From assembly GCA_021405315.1 (NCBI GenBank), contig QWIH01000006.1:1-64000 (forward strand): a stretch of DNA of 64,000 bases, read 5' to 3'. Positions 9,870 through 18,816 of the stretch are shown piece after piece (positions within the stretch are counted from its first letter, which is position 1; every line of letters starts with the position of its first letter). Below the pieces are notes generated by a model, which searched no databases, was not told the origin of the DNA, and saw only the letters and a list, made by a program, of their open reading frames with translations. Position numbers and translations under genes: made by a program. The stretch comes from Leptolyngbya sp. PLA1 (GTDB lineage Bacteria > Planctomycetota > Phycisphaerae > Phycisphaerales > UBA1924).

Positions 9870-10934
9870 ATGAGCAACACCCCCGTTTCTCCCCTGCCCG
9901 AGCAGGTGCAGGAAGTCCGAGCCGCGTACTCGCGTCTGCGGAACGAGATTCGCAAGGTGATCGTGGGGCAGGACGAGGTGGTGGATCAGATGCTCATGGC
10001 CATCTTCTGCCGCGGGCACGTGGTGGTGGTGGGGGTCCCGGGCTTGGCGAAGACGCTGCTGATCTCGACGATCGCGAGGACGCTGTCTCTGGCGTTCAGT
10101 CGCGTGCAGTTCACGCCGGACCTGATGCCGGCGGACATCACGGGGACGGAGGTGATCCAGGAGGACCGTGCGACGGGCCACCGCGCGTTGAAGTTCGTGC
10201 AGGGGCCGATCTTCGCGAACGTGATCCTGGCGGACGAGATCAACCGGACGCCCCCGAAGACGCAGGCGGCGCTGCTCGAGGCGATGCAGGAGCGGCACGT
10301 GACGGTGGGCGGCAAGAGGCACGACCTGCCGGTTCCGTTCTTCGTGCTGGCGACGCAGAACCCGATCGAGCAGGAGGGGACGTACCCGCTTCCCGAGGCG
10401 CAGCTTGACCGGTTCATGTTCCAGATCTCGATCTCGTATCCCTCGCTCGAGGAGGAGATGGAGATCGTGAGGCGGATGGCGAGCCGTGGCGGCGAATCGG
10501 TCGACGCGACGTTGGATGAGGAGGGGATCCGGCGCGTGCAGGACGTGGTGAGGCAGATGCCGGTGCCGGACCACGTGATCGCGTATGCACTGAGGCTGGT
10601 GCGTGCGACGCGCGTGAAGGAGCCGATGGACCTCGGGATCACTCGCCCCCGGATGGTGCAGGACTACGTGGGCTGGGGCGCGGGCCCGCGGGCGAGCGAG
10701 TACCTGATCCTCGCGGCGAAGGCCAAGGCGCTGCTGGAGGGCTCCACGCACGTAACGCCCGAGCACGTGAAGGCGATTGCGAAGCCCGTGCTGAGGCACA
10801 GGTTGCTCCTGAACTTCAACGCGGAAGCGGATCAGGTGACGCCGGACGCGGTGGTCGCGGATCTGCTGGCGAGCATGCCGCTGGAAGGCCTGACCCCGGG
10901 TGACAAGCGGACGCTGGACGAGGTGTTGAAGTAG
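9870..10934 (+). CDS. MoxR-family AAA ATPase
   Basis: 354 aa, full length for MoxR proteins. Walker A is GVPGLAKT (about residues 54-61), Walker B is VILADEINR, sensor 1 is LATQNP, and the MoxR signatures TPPKTQAALLEAMQE and YPLPEAQLDRF are present. MoxR ATPases act as chaperones, usually with a downstream DUF58 and von Willebrand factor A protein. Here no such partner follows; the next gene is convergent. The start at 9870 has GGAGG only one base away, so the in-frame ATG at 9846 is an alternative. Confidence 0.9.
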   Translation: MSNTPVSPLPEQVQEVRAAYSRLRNEIRKVIVGQDEVVDQMLMAIFCRGHVVVVGVPGLAKTLLISTIARTLSLAFSRVQFTPDLMPADITGTEVIQEDRATGHRALKFVQGPIFANVILADEINRTPPKTQAALLEAMQERHVTVGGKRHDLPVPFFVLATQNPIEQEGTYPLPEAQLDRFMFQISISYPSLEEEMEIVRRMASRGGESVDATLDEEGIRRVQDVVRQMPVPDHVIAYALRLVRATRVKEPMDLGITRPRMVQDYVGWGAGPRASEYLILAAKAKALLEGSTHVTPEHVKAIAKPVLRHRLLLNFNAEADQVTPDAVVADLLASMPLEGLTPGDKRTLDEVLK

Positions 10935-10966
10935 ACTCGTCCGCGCCGCCCGGGCCACCGGAGTGC

Positions 10967-11003
10967 GAAGAAGAAAAAGCCCCGGAGCGTGGTGCTCCGG
11001 GGC
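10967..11003 (-). terminator. Terminator after the 613-aa dockerin gene
   Basis: A perfect 10-bp stem (GCCCCGGAGC/GCTCCGGGGC) with a five-base loop is followed on the minus strand by TTTTTCTTCTTC. It lies about 40 bases past the stop at 11044 and may also stop the converging MoxR transcript. Confidence 0.9.
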
Positions 11004-11043
11004 CGGGTGTCAGTTCCTACTTATAGGGCTTATAGGGCGAAGC

Positions 11044-12885
11044 TCAGGGGCAGTCGCCTCCCGCGACGACGTCGAGGAGGGCGGCGTAGTCGTCCTGATC
11101 GGCGTTGCCGTCCTGGTTGAAGTCGGGGTCTCGGTTGGTGGGGTTCTGGCCGCCACCGAGGACGTTGACGAGGTAGGCGAGGTCGTCCTGGTCGACGTTG
11201 CCGTCCTGGTTGTAGTCGGGGTCGCAGGGGGCGGTGCCGCCGTCGAAGCAGACGCCGGTCATCTCGATTTTGTAGGTACCGGTGCCGCTGGCGCCGCTCC
11301 AGGAGGCGACGGGGTTGAGGCCGCCGGGTCCGTCCGGCGCGCGTTCGACGTTGAAGGGGGTATTGGCCCAGAGGAACTGGCCGCCCTCGTCCATGGGGTC
11401 GTTGTTGTATCGGGAGACGGCGATGTAGTAGGAGCCGGTGGAGGTGACGAAGGCGTTGGTGATGGTGGAGAGGAGGCCGACGGAATCGTCGTTGTAGGTC
11501 ACGCCGACGCCCTGGGAGTTGAAGAGCCAGAGCTGAGTGTCGCCGGCGGTGTCGGCGTTGGAGGTGGTGGCGCGGAAGGAACCGACGTCACAGATGTTGA
11601 TGCGGTACATGTCGGCGTCGCCGCTGAACTCGACGTTGCCGTTGATGCTGAGGAAGGGGTCGGTACCGGTGGGGACCTGAGCGTCACCGGGGAGGCCGCC
11701 GGAGTCGCCGCCGCCGTTGGCGGTTTCATCCCACTGGGGGGGCGTGGGGACGGAGATGGTGACCTGGCCGGGGCCGCCGGTGCCGGTGAAGTAGCGTGCG
11801 ACGCGGATGATGACGGGGCTGTCCTGGGTGACGGGGACGTTGGCGAGTCGGCTCTGCAGGCCGCAGGCGTCGTCGTTGCAGGCGAGTTCGTTGCCGAAGC
11901 AGCCGTCGAGGACGGTGAGGACGGTGTCGAAAGAGGAGCCGCAGGTCTCGACGGTGATGACGCCGGTCTGCGCCGGGACGTAGCGGAACCAGATGTCGGC
12001 GGAGGTGGTGCCGATGCAGGTGGCGGAGCCGTCGGTGGTGGCGGAAGAGCTGTCGAAGGAGGTGGTGCCGGCGCCGATGGTGAGCGCCCCGTCGCAGTTG
12101 TCGTTGTTGGGGGGCGGGGGGAGGATCTGGAGGAAGAACACGTCAGAGACGGTGCGGGACTGCTGATCGGAGGCGGTCCAGGTGAGGTTGTAGATGCCGG
12201 GGGTGACGTTGGCGTCGGTCGTGAATGAGAAGGAGTAGACGTTGTCGCCGGGGATGACGTCGCCGTTGCTGCCGTCGTCGTAGAGGGTCTGGCTGCCGGA
12301 CCCGCCGATGAGGGCGAGGTCTGCGCTCACGGCGACGCCTGTGCTGGGCGGGAAGGTGGCGGGGGTGACGGCGACCTCAAAGAGGGTGGATCCGCCCTGA
12401 GAGATGATGTCGGGGGATGCGGTGCCATAGGCCTCGAGGTTGGCGCCGTCGTAGTAGATGAAGACGGCGCCCGCGTGGGTGCCGCCGGCGAAGTCGGAGA
12501 CGCGGAGCTTGAAGGGTGTGTTGGCGGTGACGGGGACGAAGATGGTGCTCTGCAAGCCGCAGAAGTCGTCGTTGCAGGCCAGGACGGTCTCGCCGCAGGA
12601 GGTCCAGGCTTCGAGGACGGAATCCCCGCCGGCGAGGCCGCAGGTCTCGACGATCATGGTGCCGTCGAAGGGCGGATTGACGAGCATCCAGACGTCCTGG
12701 GCGGTTCCGGTGGCACCGCAGGTCCCCGCGCCGTCGTTGGAGGAGCCCGAGAGGTCGTAGGAGTAGGTACCCGGGCCGTTGGCCTCGGTGGCGTCGATGC
12801 AGTTGTCCACGAACTGAGCCTGAGCCGCAGACGTGATGCCGAGGACCCCGCCGGCGCAGACGACCAGGATCTTGCCAAACTTCAT
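11044..12885 (-). CDS. Exported multidomain protein with paired dockerin-like tail
   Basis: 613 aa. The start at 12885 has AAGAGGG upstream and a clean signal peptide (MKFGKILVVCAGGVLGITSAAQAQ). The mature protein holds two related beta domains beginning near DNCIDATEA and DNCDGALTIG, each with paired cysteines in a C-N-D-D-x-C-G-L-Q-S motif, then a WDETANGGGDSGGLPGDAQ segment resembling bacterial pre-peptidase/adhesion domains. The last 60 residues are two EF-hand-like repeats (DYNQDGNVDQDD and DFNQDGNADQDD) ending GGDCP, the GC-type dockerin tail that I recall from Phycisphaerae. It is probably calcium-binding and surface-associated. Its closest relative in the window is the 532-aa protein at 21549-23147. 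Confidence 0.85.
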   Translation of the reverse strand: MKFGKILVVCAGGVLGITSAAQAQFVDNCIDATEANGPGTYSYDLSGSSNDGAGTCGATGTAQDVWMLVNPPFDGTMIVETCGLAGGDSVLEAWTSCGETVLACNDDFCGLQSTIFVPVTANTPFKLRVSDFAGGTHAGAVFIYYDGANLEAYGTASPDIISQGGSTLFEVAVTPATFPPSTGVAVSADLALIGGSGSQTLYDDGSNGDVIPGDNVYSFSFTTDANVTPGIYNLTWTASDQQSRTVSDVFFLQILPPPPNNDNCDGALTIGAGTTSFDSSSATTDGSATCIGTTSADIWFRYVPAQTGVITVETCGSSFDTVLTVLDGCFGNELACNDDACGLQSRLANVPVTQDSPVIIRVARYFTGTGGPGQVTISVPTPPQWDETANGGGDSGGLPGDAQVPTGTDPFLSINGNVEFSGDADMYRINICDVGSFRATTSNADTAGDTQLWLFNSQGVGVTYNDDSVGLLSTITNAFVTSTGSYYIAVSRYNNDPMDEGGQFLWANTPFNVERAPDGPGGLNPVASWSGASGTGTYKIEMTGVCFDGGTAPCDPDYNQDGNVDQDDLAYLVNVLGGGQNPTNRDPDFNQDGNADQDDYAALLDVVAGGDCP

Positions 12886-13086
12886 GATGACACCCTCTTT
12901 CGCCCCGGGTGAACCCCGAGGACAGGAAATGAAACGTCGGGCAGGACCCTCCCGCCCAACCCCCCTTCGCCGGCGGACGACCCCCGGCCCCACGTCCTAC
13001 CAGTAGACTACATCTCGCGGCTGTGTCAAGACAAACCTCCGGGAGTCTGGGGGCGGCGAGTGGGGCCCAAGGCATGCACGGGCCCC

Positions 13087-13092
13087 TACCCT
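13087..13092 (+). promoter_or_regulatory. TACCCT -10-like element, pheT
   Basis: TACCCT ends 8 bases before the pheT ATG, and no ribosome binding site lies between. This suggests a transcript that starts at or next to the start codon. Confidence 0.4.
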
Positions 13093-13100
13093 GCGCCTCC

Positions 13101-15176
13101 ATGCTCATCTCCTACCGCTGGCTCTGCAACTACTTGCCCGCGCCCGCTCCGAGCGTTGAGCGCGTGGAAGAAATCCTCATCCACGCCGGGTTCCCGATCG
13201 AACAGCGAACGACACTCGACGGCGGCGACTGGCTGCTGGATGTGGAGATCACCAGCAACCGGGGCGATTGCCTGTCGCACGTGGGATTGGCCCGTGAGGT
13301 GGCGGCGAGGCTGGGCGTGGGGCTGGTGATGCCGAAGTGGAGCCTCCCGGTCAAGACGGGGGGCCCCTCGGGGTTCACGCTGGAGAACCGGGTGCCGGGC
13401 CAGTGCCCGAGGTTCTCGGCCCGCGTGATCCGGGGTGTGAAGGTCGGGCCGAGCCCGGCGTGGCTTGTGAGGGCGCTGGAGGCGGTGGGTCAGCGCAGCA
13501 TCAACAACGTGGTGGACGTCACGAACTTCGTATGCGCGGAGTTGGGAAACCCGTCGCACGTGTTCGACCTGCGGAAGCTGGCGGGGGGCGCGCTGATCGT
13601 GCGAGCCGCGGCTGCGGGTGAGAAGCTCACGACGCTCGACGGGAAGAGCCGCACCCTGGCGGCGGATGACGTGGTGGTGGCGGATGCACAGCGGGCGCAG
13701 AGCCTGGCGGGTGTGATCGGCGGGCAAGACTCCGAGGTGGACCTCTCGACGACGGACGTGGTGCTGGAGGTTGCGACGTGGGATCCGGTGGCGGTTCGCC
13801 GAGCCGCGAGGCGGCACCAGGTGCGTACGGACGCCTCGCACCGGTTCGAGCGGCTGGTGGGCGCGGGGACGCTCGCGGAGGCGTCCGAGCGGGCGGCGGC
13901 TCTGATATTGGAAGTCGCGGGAGGCGCGCTGGACGGCGGGGTGGTCGTGGCGGGAGCACCGGAGCGTCCAGCGGCGGGCGTGTCGCTGCGACCGGAGCGA
14001 TGCCGGGGCGTGCTGGGAATGGAACTGAGCGAGCCGGAGATCCCGGAGTTGCTGGGGAGGCTCGGCGTGACGTGCCGCCCGAGCGGGCGGGGCGGCGCCG
14101 CGTGGGTGTGCGACGTGCCGGCGTTCAGGCCCGACCTGACGCGCGAGATCGACCTCATCGAGGAGATCGGGCGGCTCAAGGGGCTGGAGCAGGTGCCCCT
14201 GAGGGAGGCGATCCCGATCGTGGCGAGAGCGGGGCAGAGGACCGAGCTTGCGCGGCGCGAACTGGGCGCGACGCTCTGCGGCCTTGGGTACTTCGAGGTG
14301 GTGACATTCAGCTTCGCGTCGCGCAAGGCGGCGGACATGCTGCTGCCCGCGGGGATGGCGCGCGCGGAGGTGGACGATTCTCGCCGGGGCGACGAGCCGG
14401 TGCTGAGGCCCAGCGTGCTCAACGGGCTGCTGGTGTGCAGGCAGAAGAACCAGTACGCGATGGCGAGCCAGCCCGGGGGCGTGAGGCTCTTCGAGGTGTC
14501 GTCGGTCTTCGCGCAGCGGGGCGGCGCGTCGGTGGAGCGGACGAACGTCGGGCTGCTCGCGGACGTGCCGACCAAGGGCCGCAACGCGACCATGGACGAA
14601 CTGAGGCACGGTGTGCGGCTGATGCGGGGCGCCATCGAGGCGCTGGTGCGCGTGCTGGCGGGCCCGAGCGCCGCGATGACCTGGGAGCCGGCAGCACCCC
14701 ACGCGCCGGGGCTGGACCCGCGCGCGTACGCGTCGATCACGCTGAACGGCAGGCGCCTGGGGTACATGGGGCTGCTCTCGCCCGAGTGCCAGCGCATGCA
14801 CGATCTGTCGGCGCCGGTCGTGGGCGCGGAGTTGTCGCTTGAGGGTCTGATGGCGGACTACCCGCCCAAGGTTGCGATCCGCGGGCTGCCGGAGTTCCCG
14901 GGGAGCGAGCGGGACATTTCGCTGATCGTCGCGGAAGATGTGCTCTGGGCGGACGTGGAGCGTGCGGTGCTGGAGGGCGCGGCGCCGCCGCTGGAGGGCG
15001 TGTCGTTCGTGACGACGTTTCGGGGCGAGCAGATCGGGAAGGGTCAGAAGTCCGTGACGCTGAGGCTCGCGTTCAGGGACGCAAGCCGCACGCTGAAGCG
15101 AGAAGAAGCGGACGGTGCGGCGGCGGCGATACTGGAGCGGCTGAAGGCGCGGTTCGGCGCCACGGTGCGGACCTGA
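13101..15176 (+). CDS. pheT: Phenylalanyl-tRNA synthetase beta subunit, short form
   Basis: 691 aa against about 795 in Escherichia coli. It pairs with PheS to charge tRNA-Phe. The N-terminal strand-helix (LISYRWLCNYLPAP ... EEILIHAGFPIEQ) runs directly at about residue 48 into the B1/B3 region (DVEITSNRGDCLSHVGLAREVA), so the EMAP-II-like tRNA-binding domain normally inserted near residues 40-150 is missing. The B3/B4 editing-fold part (SINNVVDVTNFV, GNPSHVFDL), B5 (RTDASHRFERLV region onward), the synthetase-like fold and a C-terminal ferredoxin-like anticodon-binding domain (PEFPGSERDISLIV ... FRGEQIGKGQKSVTLRL) are all present. pheS is not in the window. Confidence 0.93.
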   Translation: MLISYRWLCNYLPAPAPSVERVEEILIHAGFPIEQRTTLDGGDWLLDVEITSNRGDCLSHVGLAREVAARLGVGLVMPKWSLPVKTGGPSGFTLENRVPGQCPRFSARVIRGVKVGPSPAWLVRALEAVGQRSINNVVDVTNFVCAELGNPSHVFDLRKLAGGALIVRAAAAGEKLTTLDGKSRTLAADDVVVADAQRAQSLAGVIGGQDSEVDLSTTDVVLEVATWDPVAVRRAARRHQVRTDASHRFERLVGAGTLAEASERAAALILEVAGGALDGGVVVAGAPERPAAGVSLRPERCRGVLGMELSEPEIPELLGRLGVTCRPSGRGGAAWVCDVPAFRPDLTREIDLIEEIGRLKGLEQVPLREAIPIVARAGQRTELARRELGATLCGLGYFEVVTFSFASRKAADMLLPAGMARAEVDDSRRGDEPVLRPSVLNGLLVCRQKNQYAMASQPGGVRLFEVSSVFAQRGGASVERTNVGLLADVPTKGRNATMDELRHGVRLMRGAIEALVRVLAGPSAAMTWEPAAPHAPGLDPRAYASITLNGRRLGYMGLLSPECQRMHDLSAPVVGAELSLEGLMADYPPKVAIRGLPEFPGSERDISLIVAEDVLWADVERAVLEGAAPPLEGVSFVTTFRGEQIGKGQKSVTLRLAFRDASRTLKREEADGAAAAILERLKARFGATVRT

Positions 15177-15191
15177 CCGCGGTCGCATCAA

Positions 15192-15275
15192 TGCGGGCGA
15201 CAGGAGTTGAACCTGCAAAGCCTTTCGGCCACGGGATCCTAAGTCCCGCGCGTCTGCCAGTTCCGCCACGCCCGC
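15192..15275 (-). tRNA. tRNA-Leu (anticodon TAG)
   Basis: 84 bases on the minus strand. Acceptor GCGGGCG pairs with CGCCCGC, the anticodon loop is CTTAGGA on a CGGGA/TCCCG stem, the long class II variable arm (TGGCCGAAAGGCTT) is typical of leucine tRNA, and the T-arm contains GGTTCAACTCC. No CCA is encoded. Confidence 0.93.
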
Positions 15276-15348
15276 GGCGGTGAAGGGTAGGGGGTGCGGG
15301 GCTTGGGCTTGATCGCCGCACCATGGCGGGAGCGGGAAAGCAGGTCCA

Positions 15349-15564
15349 GGGGCACCCGCTACCGGCGACGGCGTTGACCAGGGCGGCGCAGTCATCCTGG
15401 TCGACGTTGCCGTCGCGGTTGAAAGCAGGGTCGCGCTGCGTCGGGTTCGCGCCGCCCGCGATCACGTTGATGAGGTACGCGATGTCGTCCTGATCTATGT
15501 TGCCGTCCCGGCTGTAGACCGGGTCGCAGAGATTGGGGCAGGCCGGCGTACAACTCGTGCCCAC
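15349..15564 (-). pseudogene. Relic of a dockerin tail
   Basis: The minus strand encodes CDPVYSRDGNIDQDD ... VIAGGANPTQRDPAFNRDGNVDQDD ... VAGSGCP, a complete paired dockerin-like tail. There is no stop after GCP: the position reads TGG and the frame runs on into the tRNA-Leu gene. There is also no signal peptide or upstream domain, because comM ends only 61 bases upstream. It therefore looks like the surviving 3-prime end of a lost exported-protein gene. Confidence 0.8.
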
Positions 15565-15624
15565 TCCACACGTGCCACGCCCGCGATGGGACGCGGGTCA
15601 TGGGACAGAGCGCGTGCGTGGTGC

Positions 15625-17253
15625 TCAGACCTTGCGGTCGAGGAGGCGGAAGCCGACGGCCTCGGTGATGTCGGGCACGGTGAGCGTGTCGCGGTCATCG
15701 AGGTCGGCGAGGGTGCGTGAGACGCGGCGGATCTTGTCGAAGGCGCGGGCGGAGAGGCCCAGGGTGGTCATTGCCTGGCCCAGGATCTCCTTGGCGGCGG
15801 TCTCCATCGGGGCGAGTTCGTCGAGTTGTCTGCCCGAGAGGCGCGAGTTGGTCAGGGTCGCGCCCTGGCGACGGGACTGGCGTTCACGGGCGCGGAGCGC
15901 TTGCTCGCGCATCTGCGCGGTGCTGGTGCCTGGCGGGCCGGAGGACTTGCCATGCAGCCCGCGGGAGAGTTCCGCCCAGGGGACGGCGGGGGCCTCGACG
16001 TGGATGTCGATGCGGTCGAGCAGCGGGCCGGAGAGGCGGGAGAGGTAGTTCTCCATGGCGCGGCGGCCGACATCACCGGGGGCGATGTCGCCCTTGGGAG
16101 TGGGGTTCATGGCGGCGATGAGCATGAAGCTGGCGGGGAAGCGGACCGAGCCGTGCGCACGGGCGATGGTGACGACGTGGTCTTCGAGGGGTTGGCGGAG
16201 GGCTTCGAGCACGTCGCGGGGGAACTCGGGGAGTTCATCGAGGAAGAGAACGCCCCGGTGGGCGAGGGAGATTTCGCCGGGGCGGGGGATGATGCCTCCC
16301 CCCACGATGGAGGGCGTGCTGGCGGTGTGGTGGGGGGAGCGGACGGGGCGCGAGGTGACGAGCCCGACGCCGGCGGGCATGTGCCCTGCGGCGGAGTAGA
16401 TGCGGGTGATCTCGATGGCTTCTTCGGCGGTGAGGGGCGGGAGGACGCCGGGAAGGGCCTTGGCCATCATCGTCTTGCCGCTGCCGGGCGGGCCGAGCAT
16501 GAGGAGGTTGTGTGATCCGGCGGCGGCGATGACGATGGCGCGTTTGACGGCTTCCTGGCCTCGGACTTCGGCGAAGTCGACGGGAGCGGAGGCTTCGCGG
16601 AGGAGGCCCAGAACGTCCGGGGGCGGGGTTGGTTGGGGCTCGATGTGTCCGTTGAGCAGGCCGACGAGCTCGGTGAGCGTGCGCACGCCGTAGACCTCGA
16701 TGCCCTCGACGACGGCGGCTTCCGGCGCGTTGTCGGCGGGGACGATGACGCCCTGCGCCCCGCGGGCCTTGGCGAGCGCGGCGAGGGCGATAGCGCCCTT
16801 GACGGGGCGGACGCGGCCGTCGAGTGCGAGCTCGCCCCCGACGAGGAACTTGCGGTAGTCCAGGCCGTCGGGCGCGTCGATTCCTCCAGCGGGCGCGTTC
16901 GAGGGGGCGCCCGCGGGGATTTTCGCGGCGCCCGGGACCTGGACGAGCGGCGCGGGCCCGCGCACGACGCCGGTGGAGATGAGCAGGCCGAGCGCGATGG
17001 GCAGGTCGTAGACCGGCCCTTCCTTGCGGACGTCGGCGGGGGCGAGGTTGATGAGGACGCGACCGAGCGGGAAGGAGTAGCCGCTGTTCTGCATGGCGGC
17101 GCGGACGCGCTCGTGGGCCTCTCGGACGCCGGCGTCGGGGAGGCCGACGATGACCGGGGGCTTGTTCTCCGCGAGGCGGTCGGCATCGACCTCGACCTCG
17201 CACGGGTGCGCGTCGATGCCCTGCAGCAAGTAGGACTGAACCCGTGCGAGCAT
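15625..17253 (-). CDS. comM: ComM/YifB-type AAA ATPase (Mg-chelatase-like)
   Basis: 542 aa, close to the usual 500-510 of the family. The N-terminal ChlI-like domain (VQSYLLQGIDAHPCEVEVD ... GLPDAGVREAHERVRAA) is followed by the AAA core with Walker A GPPGSGKT near residues 253-260 and Walker B VLFLDELPEF, then the C-terminal domain (RVSRTLADLDD). ComM acts as a hexameric helicase in branch migration during natural transformation; the family is widespread, so competence is not proven here. An unusual proline/glycine/alanine insertion lies near residues 105-125. A TAGCCT hexamer 9 bases before the ATG may be its -10 element. Confidence 0.9.
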   Translation of the reverse strand: MLARVQSYLLQGIDAHPCEVEVDADRLAENKPPVIVGLPDAGVREAHERVRAAMQNSGYSFPLGRVLINLAPADVRKEGPVYDLPIALGLLISTGVVRGPAPLVQVPGAAKIPAGAPSNAPAGGIDAPDGLDYRKFLVGGELALDGRVRPVKGAIALAALAKARGAQGVIVPADNAPEAAVVEGIEVYGVRTLTELVGLLNGHIEPQPTPPPDVLGLLREASAPVDFAEVRGQEAVKRAIVIAAAGSHNLLMLGPPGSGKTMMAKALPGVLPPLTAEEAIEITRIYSAAGHMPAGVGLVTSRPVRSPHHTASTPSIVGGGIIPRPGEISLAHRGVLFLDELPEFPRDVLEALRQPLEDHVVTIARAHGSVRFPASFMLIAAMNPTPKGDIAPGDVGRRAMENYLSRLSGPLLDRIDIHVEAPAVPWAELSRGLHGKSSGPPGTSTAQMREQALRARERQSRRQGATLTNSRLSGRQLDELAPMETAAKEILGQAMTTLGLSARAFDKIRRVSRTLADLDDRDTLTVPDITEAVGFRLLDRKV

Positions 17254-17262
17254 GGTCGGGAC

Positions 17263-17268
17263 AGGCTA
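17263..17268 (-). promoter_or_regulatory. TAGCCT -10-like element, comM
   Basis: On the minus strand TAGCCT lies 9 bases before the comM ATG, with no ribosome binding site in between. Confidence 0.35.
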
Positions 17269-17315
17269 CCACGGCGCGGGCCCCCGGCCAAGTGCCGCGG
17301 GGAGCGGTCGGCCCG

Positions 17316-17321
17316 TAGACT
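17316..17321 (+). promoter_or_regulatory. TAGACT -10-like element, aldehyde dehydrogenase
   Basis: TAGACT lies exactly 6 bases before the ATG at 17328, leaving no room for a ribosome binding site. Confidence 0.45.
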
Positions 17322-17327
17322 CGGGCG

Positions 17328-18812
17328 ATGACGTCTGACCAGAGCAAAGTCGTCGATGGGACCTGCCGGGCGGCGTGGAGCGCGTGGGGGAGCCTCGCTG
17401 ACGCCGGGACACGAGCGGGGGTGCTCGAGGCCCTGGCAGCGGGGCTGGATGAGATCAGGGAAGAGGTTCTCCGGGTCGCGAGCGAGGAGTCGGCCCTCAC
17501 GCCGGCGGAGCTTGCGCCCGAGTTCGCCCGCATGACGGGGACGCTGAGGCAGTTTGCGGCGGTGGCGCGGGAGGGCTCGTGGATCGGCGCGATGATCGAC
17601 CACGCGTCGCCGGAGCCCGTGGGGGCGTTCGGGGGCGTGGTGGGGCCGGCGCATGACGTGAGGCGCGTGCTGGTGCCGCTGGGGCCGGTGTCGGTCTTTG
17701 GGGCGAGCAACTTCCCGCTGGCGTATGGCGCGTGCGGCGGGGATACGGCGTCGGCGCTGGCGGCGGGGTGCCCGGTGATCGTGAAGGAGCACCCGGCGCA
17801 TCCGCGGACGGGGAGGCTGATCGTGGGCGCGGCGCGCGAGGCGCTGCGCGGGGCGGGTCACTCGGAGGACCTGATCGCGCTGGTGGAGAACGCGGATCCA
17901 CGCGATCTTTCGCCGGCGACGGCGCTGGTGGGCCACCCGATGGTCCGGGCGGTCGGGTTCACGGGCTCTCAGCGGGCGGGGTTGGAGATAGCGAGACTGG
18001 CGCGCGAGCGGGCGGAGCCGATCCCCGCGTATTGCGAGATGGGGAGCTGCAACCCGGTGGTGGTGACGCGCGAAGCGGCGGTCGCCCGCGGTGAGGCGAT
18101 CGGGAGACAGGTCGCGGAGAGCATCCTGCTGCGTCACGGGCAGCAGTGCACCTGCCCGGGGCTGCTGATCCTGCCCCCGGGGTGCGGGGCGGTGGTGGAG
18201 GCGTTGGCGGCGAGGCTCGCGGCTGCGGACCCGCGCGCGATGCTCGCCCCCTGGGTTCGGGACGGGTATCTGCACCGACTGGCGGAGTGCCGCAAGGCCC
18301 GCGGGGTGGAGACGGTGGTCTATGGGCGGGAGGGGAGCGGTCAGCGGCAGGCGGGGACGTGCCTGCTGCGCGTGGGGGCGGCGGACTTCGCCGCCCAGCC
18401 CGTGCTGCACGAGGAGGTCTTCGGGCCATCGGTGCTGGTGGTGGAACTGGGAGGGATGTCGGAGCTGAGGACGCTGCCTCTGCGCGGGGCGCTGGTGGGC
18501 TCGCTGTATGGCGGCGTGGCGGACGAGGGGTGGGATCTGGCAAGAAACCGCCTTGCGTCCATGTGCGGGCGCGTGGTGTTTGAGGGCGTTCCCACCGGGG
18601 TGCGCGTGGCGGGCGCGATGGTGCACGGCGGGCCGTTCCCGGCGACGAACAGGCCGGAGAGCACGGCGTGCGGGCCGATGGCGCTGGCGCGTTGGTGCCG
18701 TCCGGTCTGCCTGCAGAACGCGCCGAAGGAGGCGCTGCCTGCGGAGTTGCGTGACGGTTCCTGGCACGGCACGCGCGTCGTGGATGGCAGGGTGGTGCCG
18801 GGCGCGGGGTGA
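17328..18812 (+). CDS. NAD(P)-dependent aldehyde dehydrogenase, ketoglutaric-semialdehyde type
   Basis: 494 aa. The nucleotide-binding segment FGASNFPLAYGACGGDTASAL with CPVIVKEHPAHPRT, the VGFTGSQRAG loop, the CEMGSCNPVVV segment and the catalytic cysteine in GQQCTCPGLL match the alpha-ketoglutaric semialdehyde (2,5-dioxovalerate) dehydrogenase branch of the superfamily. It would oxidise the semialdehyde to 2-oxoglutarate in sugar-acid or hydroxyproline breakdown. No other gene of those pathways is nearby, so the substrate is uncertain. The family usually has GQ.CTNPG; the CTCPG variant here adds a second cysteine next to the catalytic site. Confidence 0.85.
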   Translation: MTSDQSKVVDGTCRAAWSAWGSLADAGTRAGVLEALAAGLDEIREEVLRVASEESALTPAELAPEFARMTGTLRQFAAVAREGSWIGAMIDHASPEPVGAFGGVVGPAHDVRRVLVPLGPVSVFGASNFPLAYGACGGDTASALAAGCPVIVKEHPAHPRTGRLIVGAAREALRGAGHSEDLIALVENADPRDLSPATALVGHPMVRAVGFTGSQRAGLEIARLARERAEPIPAYCEMGSCNPVVVTREAAVARGEAIGRQVAESILLRHGQQCTCPGLLILPPGCGAVVEALAARLAAADPRAMLAPWVRDGYLHRLAECRKARGVETVVYGREGSGQRQAGTCLLRVGAADFAAQPVLHEEVFGPSVLVVELGGMSELRTLPLRGALVGSLYGGVADEGWDLARNRLASMCGRVVFEGVPTGVRVAGAMVHGGPFPATNRPESTACGPMALARWCRPVCLQNAPKEALPAELRDGSWHGTRVVDGRVVPGAG

Positions 18813-18816
18813 CGGG

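Noticed and set aside
13086..15395. 769-residue open frame opposite pheT
   Set aside because: Arginine/histidine/leucine-rich antisense shadow; it also runs through the tRNA-Leu gene.
16467..18767. 766-residue minus-strand frame across comM and the aldehyde dehydrogenase
   Set aside because: Crosses two well-supported genes and has a proline/arginine/serine-rich composition.
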